A stretch of 51,848 bases of DNA, taken from contig JAIYDB010000019.1 in the NCBI GenBank assembly GCA_027487695.1, forward strand, positions 79,372 to 131,219. Reading direction: 5' to 3'. The position numbers and the translations under genes are program-made. The notes under the pieces were generated by a model. That model was given only the letters and a program-made list of their open reading frames with translations, searched no databases and had not been told where the DNA came from. Shown here in pieces: positions 46,430 to 51,848 of this stretch (its first letter is position 1; every line of letters starts with the position of its first letter). Source of the stretch: Cytophagaceae bacterium. Lineage in GTDB: Bacteria; Bacteroidota; Bacteroidia; Cytophagales; Flexibacteraceae.

Positions 46430-46546
46430 AAGCGGCACTTTTCAGTAAGGTACAACCTTTTTCTTTGAAGTTTTTTACTGCATGCAGCAAAACCTTTACA
46501 AGGGATGTATTGCAAATATAGCGGTATATGTTTAATTTTACATCGT

Positions 46547-46567
46547 TAGTCTGATTATTTAATAGTC
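46547..46567 (+). promoter_or_regulatory. Direct TAGTC repeat upstream of dinB
   Basis: TAGTC occurs at 46547-46551 and again at 46563-46567, 16 bp apart (start to start), shortly before the dinB ATG at 46583. Tandem half-sites of this kind can be binding sites. No regulator is known to use it here. Confidence 0.2.
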
Positions 46568-46582
46568 AAATCTAGCGCAGCT

Positions 46583-47842
46583 ATGGATAACACGATTGTA
46601 CACTTAGACCTCGATACCTTTTTTGTATCGGTGGAGCGGCTCAAAAAGCCAGATTTATTGGGGAAGCCCGTGCTTATTGGCGGCCTTAGCGATAGGGCTG
46701 TGGTGGCAAGTTGCAGTTATGAAGCCCGCAAATATGGGGTGCGCAGCGCTATGCCTATGAAGCAAGCCCGAATGTTGTGTCCTGATGCCATTGTAATCAA
46801 AGGCGATATGGAAGAATACTCCAAGCTTTCCAGAATGGTAACCGATGTAATTGCCGAAGAAGCTCCATTATATGAGAAAACTTCTATAGACGAGCACTAT
46901 TTGGACATTACCGGGATGGACCGCTTTCACGGATGCCTCCGTTGGACCCAGCAATTACGCCAACGTATTATTTCAGAAACAGGTTTGCCTATTTCCTTTG
47001 GGCTATCGGTGAATAAAACGGTAGCCAAAATTGCCACAGGCGAAGCCAAACCCAGCGGCGAATTAGCCGTTTTCAAGAACCAAGTAAAGCCCTTTATTTT
47101 TCCCTTGCCCATTAAGAAAATACCAGGGTTAGGCGAAAAAATGCAGGAACGTCTCCGCAATATGGGCATCAGCACGGTAGCACAATTGGCAGAATTACCG
47201 CCTGATTATATGCTACACGTTTTCGGCAAAAACGGACAAGCGATATGGGAGAAAGCCAACGGTGTGTACCAAAGTGCCGTGGTGCCTTATACCGAACGCA
47301 AATCCATAGGTAAAGAAATTACCTTTTATGAAGATACCACCGATGAGAAAACCCTCCGAGAAACGCTAATCAGCCTTACTGAAGAAATAGGCTATGAACT
47401 GCGTCGCAAAGGCCGCTTAGCAGGCTGCATCAGCGTAAAAATACGGTATGCCAATTTCGATACCCATACCCACGACCACCAAATACCCTACACCTGTGCC
47501 GACCACGAACTGATTGCCCAGGCACTCAAACTATTCAAAAAGCTACATAGCCGCCGTATGCTTATCCGTTTAGTGGGTGTGCGGGTGAGCCATTTGGTGC
47601 AAGGCTTTCCGCAACTAAAACTCTTTGAAGAAACCGAGCACCTGAACCACCTCTACCACGCTATGGACAAAATACGGGTAAAATATGGGAATGAATCGGT
47701 TATGCGGGCAACAGGATTGCGGGTAATGCGCAGCGTAACAGGCGCCCTCAAAACCGATAAAGTAGCTCCGGAAGCCACTACCTTACAAATACCTGCCAAA
47801 ATAGGGCGCACCCCGTTTGTGGGGCATAGAACGAGTAAGTAG
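46583..47842 (+). CDS. dinB: DNA polymerase IV (DinB, Y family)
   Basis: Error-prone translesion polymerase of 419 residues. Catalytic acidic residues are in VHLDLDTFFVSVE (near 5-17) and SIDEHYLDITG. The fingers region holds SCSYEARKYGVRSAMPMKQA, the thumb helix-hairpin-helix includes KKIPGLGEKM, and the little-finger domain ends near 355. A short basic C-terminal tail follows (about 385-419). The base composition looks GC-richer than the neighbours, especially in the 3' half, which may reflect transfer or a local codon bias. A MITE-like repeat starts 4 bp after the stop. Confidence 0.95.
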   Translation: MDNTIVHLDLDTFFVSVERLKKPDLLGKPVLIGGLSDRAVVASCSYEARKYGVRSAMPMKQARMLCPDAIVIKGDMEEYSKLSRMVTDVIAEEAPLYEKTSIDEHYLDITGMDRFHGCLRWTQQLRQRIISETGLPISFGLSVNKTVAKIATGEAKPSGELAVFKNQVKPFIFPLPIKKIPGLGEKMQERLRNMGISTVAQLAELPPDYMLHVFGKNGQAIWEKANGVYQSAVVPYTERKSIGKEITFYEDTTDEKTLRETLISLTEEIGYELRRKGRLAGCISVKIRYANFDTHTHDHQIPYTCADHELIAQALKLFKKLHSRRMLIRLVGVRVSHLVQGFPQLKLFEETEHLNHLYHAMDKIRVKYGNESVMRATGLRVMRSVTGALKTDKVAPEATTLQIPAKIGRTPFVGHRTSK

Positions 47843-47845
47843 GGG

Positions 47846-48005
47846 GAACTGTGATTTATTTAACCCCGTAGGGGTGAAAGTATTATAGCAAAAAAAGTAA
47901 CCCAAACCCACGACGGCGACCCACGAGTGTGCTGCCCGCAGGGCAGCACACTCGTGGGTGAGAGCAAAATCATAGCCCAACAAATAATCACTTTAATCAC
48001 GGTTC
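47846..48005 (+). repeat. MITE-like repeat, copy B
   Basis: A 160-bp element with shorter terminal inverted repeats GAACTGTGATT (47846-47856) and AATCACGGTTC (47995-48005), 10 of 11 complementary. It contains the same block as copy A, TTTAACCCCGTAGGGGTGAA (47859-47878) leading into TATTATAGCAAAAAA, then a hairpin with 19-bp perfect arms (47919-47937 / 47941-47959) around GCA. The hairpin core TGCTGCCC / GGGCAGCA is shared with copy A, but the outer stem differs with compensating changes. Together with the AT-rich leader of the T9SS gene it accounts for the 399-bp spacer after dinB. Confidence 0.75.
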
Positions 48006-48241
48006 AAAATGAAATCCTTTCAAGCCTCCGTGGTTTGGCATAAATTACCATTATTCTATATGTCATAAAAACGCCAAAATTGACTTTAATAAATAAAGGG
48101 AAGGAATAATAGGCAAAAGCATTATTTATACTTATAAATTATTGATTTATAGAAACATATAAATATAACATAAATATATAATTACACTTACAAGCTATTA
48201 TAATTGATTTTGTGCTATTATTACTATCAAATAACAATAAA
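48006..48241. other. AT-rich leader of the T9SS gene
   Basis: About 236 bp of very AT-rich sequence with no gene that I can support. It probably carries the promoter of the large secreted protein. TGATTTTG (48206-48213) is one mismatch from a TAnnTTTG element, but it is weak evidence. Confidence 0.5.
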
Positions 48242-51200
48242 ATGAGAAATATTCTTATAACCAACCTTGTAATACTGATAGGTTTATTGTCACTACCTTT
48301 ACTTAGCTGGGGGCAGCAAGCAGGCAGTTTAGATGCTACCTTTAATCCTGGCACAGGGGCAAATGGAAATGTTATAGCATCAAAAATTCTTCCAAATGGG
48401 AAAATTTTAATAACTGGTAATTTTACTAATTATCAAGGAGTTAGCAGAAATGGAATAGCAAGACTAAATGCTGATGGTAGTATTGATACCTCATTTAATA
48501 CTGGAACTGGTTTATTTGGAGGATCAGACGGATTTATGGGTAATGCTATAGCACTACAATCTGATGGAAAAGTAATTGTAGCTGGTCGGTTTGATTCTTA
48601 TAATGGATATAGAGTTCAAAATATTGCAAGAATTCACACTAACGGAAGAGTTGATACTACTTTTTATCTAAATTTTTATAGAGGCGAGCCAGTAACCGCA
48701 ATAGCGATTCAAAATGATGATAAAATTATTATTGGTGGACGAAATGGCTACCATTACAATATCGTTAAAAGACTCAATGCTAATGGAAGATTGGATACAA
48801 CTTTCCGTATAGGATACGTTAACTATTTTGGTTCAGGTGATCTAAGTAGCGCTTATTCTATTGCCGTTCAAAGCGATGGGAAAATTTTAGTTGGTGGTTA
48901 TTTTTCTTATTATGATAGCCAAGGTCGAGGCCCTATTGTTAGATTAAATAATAACGGTACAGTTGATACTAGTTTTCAATGGTTTCCGTTTCCTTATGTT
49001 ACAAACATTGCTATACAAGAAGACGGTAAGATTTTGGTCGGAATTCCTCCCAGTTTGGGCGTTTCCTTTGGTGGTAATGTTATTTACCGTAGCCTAATTG
49101 CCAGATTAAACGATAATGGAAGTTTGGATATGTTATTTAATCCAAACTTAGGTGGTTGCCTAGGAGGTTCTAACAGCGCTCACAGGATTAATGCAATTGC
49201 TATTCAACCAAATGGAAATATTTTAGTTGGTGGTTACTTTGATTGTTACAACAGTAACATTCCTCGAAATGGAATTGCCAGATTAAAAAATGATGGTTCA
49301 CTAGATTCTGTTTTAGTATCATACCCTAATAATGCTTCTATGATTAATACCTTATCAATTCAACCCGATAAGAAAATAATTGTAACTGGAACTTTTACTA
49401 CTTTTAATGGCATTTCAGCATCTGGTATTGTTCGGATTTTTACTTGCACCACCCCAAACACACCTTCCATTTCAGGTAATAATACAATTTGCGCTGGTAG
49501 TTCAACAGTTTTAACTTCAAGTGCGCCAACAGGTAACCTATGGAGCAATGGTGATACTACTAGAACTATTATAGTAAGTGCAGCAGGTAATTATACAGTT
49601 AGTGTAATTTCAGGTGCTTGTACTTCTACCACTAGCGAAACTACTATAGTTACGGTAAACGGTTTGCCTACCAGCCCAAGCATTTCATCAAGTAATGGCA
49701 CTTCTATTTGTTCTAATGAAACTACTACACTTAGTGTAGGAAATGCAGCAGGCTATATTTGGAGCAATGGGGCTACAACGGCAACAATTACAGTAGGTGC
49801 GGGAACCTATTCAGTAAGAACATTAAATGCTGAAGGATGTACCTCAGCGGTAAGTGGTGAAGTAGTAATTACCCAACAAGTTTGTAACCAAACCTTTACA
49901 GGAGTAGGTAACCTAAACAGCAACAGCAACTGGAGTACAGGAGCTATGCCAACTACCAATACGGATATTATAGTAGATGGTGTTTTAACCTTTAACATCA
50001 ATTTTAGCTTACGTAACATCACTGTTAATCCTGGTGATACCATTAAAATTCCTTCGGGAGTAACCTTTACTGTAACTGGTAACTTAGCCAATGAAGGCGT
50101 TATCACAGGTTTAGGAACCTTGTTAATGGCAGGTACTAATAACCAAAGTATTGGTGGTGGAACTATTTCAAACTTAACAGTTGCTAATAGTCAATCGGTT
50201 GGTTTAAGTGCTGCAACTTCAATTTCAGGAACTTTAACTTTAGGTACCAACACTACTTTTGATTTGAATAATAATACACTTACTTTATTATCAAACGCTA
50301 CTCAAACCGCTCGTTTGGCTGCAGTGCCAAGCGGTGCAAGTTTAATTGCTGCAGGTAATTTTACGGTTCAGCGTTGGTTAAATCCAACCAATATAAGAAG
50401 AGCAGCCAATGCTACTGGAAATTATTATTTATTAGGTCCAATAGTTCAAAATCAGACCGTTGGATTATGGAATGGGGTAAGTCCTTACGCTCCAGCTACT
50501 TTTAACCAAAGTACGCCAAGTGGAGGTAGCTTCTATTTCTACAATACAGCTGCAAATAATTGGATTAAGCCAATTAGTTTAGGGCAATCGCTGCCAGTAG
50601 GTGTTGGAGCGCAAGTTTGGTTTGGTACACAAGCATTCTTTTTAGGTGGTAGAACTACGTGGAGCGCAAGCGGTACACCAGTAGTAGGTAATTTTAACTT
50701 ACCAATTACTAATGGAGTTGCTGGCTTTAACTTAGTTTCTAACCCATACCCAAGCACGATAGATTGGGATAGTCCGAACTGGACAAAAACCGGAGTGGCT
50801 AATGCAATTTATATCTTTGATTGGGTTAATTTCAGATATAAAACCTACGTAAATGGTATTCAAACCAATGGAGCCAGTAGGTACCTACCAACTGCTCAAG
50901 GTTTTTTTGTAAATACAACTACTACAAGTGCTGTTTTAACGGCAAGGGAGAATATCAAGGTAAGCAACCAATTAGCTTTACAACGTACCGAAAGTCAATT
51001 ATCAGGAATTATCCGTTTACAATTGACGAATGGAACTATAAACGATGAAATGGTTATAGCAAACCGTTCTACTGCTACAGCTGAATTCGAAGCCGACCAA
51101 GATGCTCAGAAGATGATGAACCCAACCACAAACATATTTGTAATTGGTGCAGTAAATCAAAGTATCGCAAGTATGAATTTGAATGGTGTTAATGCTATTC

Positions 51201-51628
51201 CGTTTGTAATTCAAACCAATGCAACAGGTTCAGTAACTTTAAATACTACTGAAATCAGCGGAATGGAAGGATATACTTTCAACCTCTTCAATGAGCAAAC
51301 TGGTGAGTTATTGCCTTATACAGGAACTGAAACGTATACTTTCAATGTAACTGCCAATCAGCCTTATCATTTACAATTGCGAATTGGCTCAGTAACTGGC
51401 ATTAACACCTTCAAAGCAAGTTCTTTTGAAGTATATCCTAACCCTGCCTCTGATAAAGTAACTGTAAATACAAGTGGAACTGGTACTTTAGAAATCCTAA
51501 ATACGCTAGGTCAGGTAGTAATTACCCAACCTGCTGCTGCAACCAATGAAATCAATATTTCTAAATTAGCCAAAGGCGTTTATACCGTTAAGTTTAATGG
51601 GTTAAGCCAAAAGCTATTAGTGAGGTAA
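48242..51628 (+). CDS. Large T9SS-secreted protein with delta-60 repeats
   Basis: Secreted protein of 1128 residues, started at the ATG at 48242 (MRNILITN) because the preceding in-frame start adds no signal-like sequence. The signal peptide is about 1-24 (SWG-QQ). Seven delta-60 repeats (about 25-400), as in NGIARLNADGSIDTSFNTG, probably form a beta-propeller. Two Ig-like or Gly/Thr-rich modules (about 405-540) containing ICAGSSTVLTSS and SICSNETTTLSVG follow, then a large beta-rich region. The end (about 1055-1128) is a T9SS type A sorting domain: FEVYPNPASDKVTV, GTLEILNTLGQVV, LAKGVYTVKF, and a C-terminal KLLVR. It is exported to the surface or medium. The function is unknown. Confidence 0.88.
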   Translation: MRNILITNLVILIGLLSLPLLSWGQQAGSLDATFNPGTGANGNVIASKILPNGKILITGNFTNYQGVSRNGIARLNADGSIDTSFNTGTGLFGGSDGFMGNAIALQSDGKVIVAGRFDSYNGYRVQNIARIHTNGRVDTTFYLNFYRGEPVTAIAIQNDDKIIIGGRNGYHYNIVKRLNANGRLDTTFRIGYVNYFGSGDLSSAYSIAVQSDGKILVGGYFSYYDSQGRGPIVRLNNNGTVDTSFQWFPFPYVTNIAIQEDGKILVGIPPSLGVSFGGNVIYRSLIARLNDNGSLDMLFNPNLGGCLGGSNSAHRINAIAIQPNGNILVGGYFDCYNSNIPRNGIARLKNDGSLDSVLVSYPNNASMINTLSIQPDKKIIVTGTFTTFNGISASGIVRIFTCTTPNTPSISGNNTICAGSSTVLTSSAPTGNLWSNGDTTRTIIVSAAGNYTVSVISGACTSTTSETTIVTVNGLPTSPSISSSNGTSICSNETTTLSVGNAAGYIWSNGATTATITVGAGTYSVRTLNAEGCTSAVSGEVVITQQVCNQTFTGVGNLNSNSNWSTGAMPTTNTDIIVDGVLTFNINFSLRNITVNPGDTIKIPSGVTFTVTGNLANEGVITGLGTLLMAGTNNQSIGGGTISNLTVANSQSVGLSAATSISGTLTLGTNTTFDLNNNTLTLLSNATQTARLAAVPSGASLIAAGNFTVQRWLNPTNIRRAANATGNYYLLGPIVQNQTVGLWNGVSPYAPATFNQSTPSGGSFYFYNTAANNWIKPISLGQSLPVGVGAQVWFGTQAFFLGGRTTWSASGTPVVGNFNLPITNGVAGFNLVSNPYPSTIDWDSPNWTKTGVANAIYIFDWVNFRYKTYVNGIQTNGASRYLPTAQGFFVNTTTTSAVLTARENIKVSNQLALQRTESQLSGIIRLQLTNGTINDEMVIANRSTATAEFEADQDAQKMMNPTTNIFVIGAVNQSIASMNLNGVNAIPFVIQTNATGSVTLNTTEISGMEGYTFNLFNEQTGELLPYTGTETYTFNVTANQPYHLQLRIGSVTGINTFKASSFEVYPNPASDKVTVNTSGTGTLEILNTLGQVVITQPAAATNEINISKLAKGVYTVKFNGLSQKLLVR

Positions 51629-51652
51629 TAAATTAAAATATAGTAGTTTACA

Positions 51653-51683
51653 AAAACCGCCAGCCCGTAGGGCTGGCGGTTTT
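51653..51683 (+). terminator. Intrinsic terminator of the T9SS gene
   Basis: Perfect 14-bp stem AAAACCGCCAGCCC / GGGCTGGCGGTTTT around GTA, about 25 bp after the stop codon. Confidence 0.88.
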
Positions 51684-51695
51684 GCTTGTCCTTAA

Positions 51696-51848
51696 TTGTG
51701 ATTTATTTGATTGAGTATGATTCAAACAAAATAACCTAACCACATAATTTCCCTTCGCATCCTAGTCAGTGCCGAATAGGCATTAACCACCATCCCGATA
51801 GGGATACGATATTGCAGAGACCTGTTTAAAGTGGTGGCAGCTCTGCTG
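51696..51848 (+). repeat. Possible third, divergent repeat element, cut by window edge
   Basis: TTGTGATTTATTT recurs here from the terminal repeat of copy B. Further on a short hairpin ATCCC-GAT-AGGGAT-like sequence (51791-51803) is followed by ATATTGCAGAG, and the window ends in GTGGTGGCAGCTCTGCTG, which could be the first arm of a large stem whose partner lies outside. The order (terminal repeat, small hairpin, A/T-rich link, large stem) is that of copies A and B. Confidence 0.35.

Noticed and set aside
43143-48005. CRISPR or tandem repeat array
   Set aside because: The repeats are two inverted copies 4.5 kb apart with no spacers or cas genes.
49807-50106. Reverse-strand genes inside the T9SS gene
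   Set aside because: They are shadow frames of a strongly supported secreted protein and show no family signature.

Overview
This window looks like chromosome of a Gram-negative member of the Bacteroidota. Visible signs are a large secreted protein ending in a type IX secretion (T9SS type A) sorting domain, a Porin_10-type outer-membrane protein, BatA-like and DUF58 proteins, several families seen mainly in this phylum (DUF3127, DUF2851, DUF3137, DUF4199-like), lipid A genes (lpxK, lpxB), AT-rich spacers, and promoter-like motifs of the TTTG / TAnnTTTG type instead of E. coli -35/-10 boxes. I cannot name a genus.

Layout. 1-0.93 kb: groEL (cut by the left edge) and groES on the minus strand. 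0.93-1.5 kb: a 578-bp non-coding stretch with two strong hairpins. 1.5-7.4 kb: ychF, an AI-2E-type permease, an RlpA-like protein, a DUF58 protein, clpX and a small membrane protein. 7.6-12.0 kb: a BatA-like membrane protein followed by a dihydroorotase homologue that has lost its metal ligands, then a TPR lipoprotein. 12.1-15.5 kb: a VOC-fold protein, a MacB/FtsX-like permease, DUF3137, and a DUF3127 OB-fold-like protein with an SSB-like acidic tail. 15.6-20.4 kb: a porin and lpxK, then a MORN-repeat outer-membrane protein. 20.5-24.3 kb: an FAD oxidoreductase, mtaB and a 3-hydroxyacyl-CoA dehydrogenase. 24.4-30.3 kb: an XRE regulator with an apparently dead LexA/S24-like domain, a four-gene minus-strand cluster (FecCD permease, queD-like, lpxB, menE-like), and an Hpt-REC fusion with a small partner. 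30.3-38.8 kb: a lipoprotein, an ALDH7-type dehydrogenase, a CPBP-type membrane protein, ftsK and aconitase. 38.9-40.5 kb: the wreck of an ergothioneine-type egtB-egtD pair. 40.5-43.1 kb: mltG, era and a dCMP deaminase. 43.1-48.0 kb: DUF2851, recF, an SRAP protein and dinB, flanked by two copies of one MITE-like repeat. 48.2-51.6 kb: the delta-60 repeat T9SS protein.

Most genes are housekeeping: protein folding and proteolysis, envelope synthesis, DNA repair, tRNA modification and the TCA cycle. recF, SRAP and dinB form a small DNA-repair neighbourhood. lpxK with the porin, and lpxB with its neighbours, belong to outer-membrane biogenesis. I found no CRISPR array, prophage, transposase, rRNA or tRNA.

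The points most worth a second look are: (1) an egtB-egtD locus carrying three separate lesions; (2) a repeat family of about 160-180 bp with terminal inverted repeats and two nested hairpins, present twice in inverted orientation, with a possible third member at the right edge; (3) the BatA-like gene paired with a probably non-catalytic dihydroorotase paralogue; (4) the XRE regulator whose S24 domain lacks the Ser/Lys dyad; (5) the DUF3127 protein with an SSB-type tail and a near-leaderless promoter; (6) a possible short transcript between two hairpins upstream of groES.
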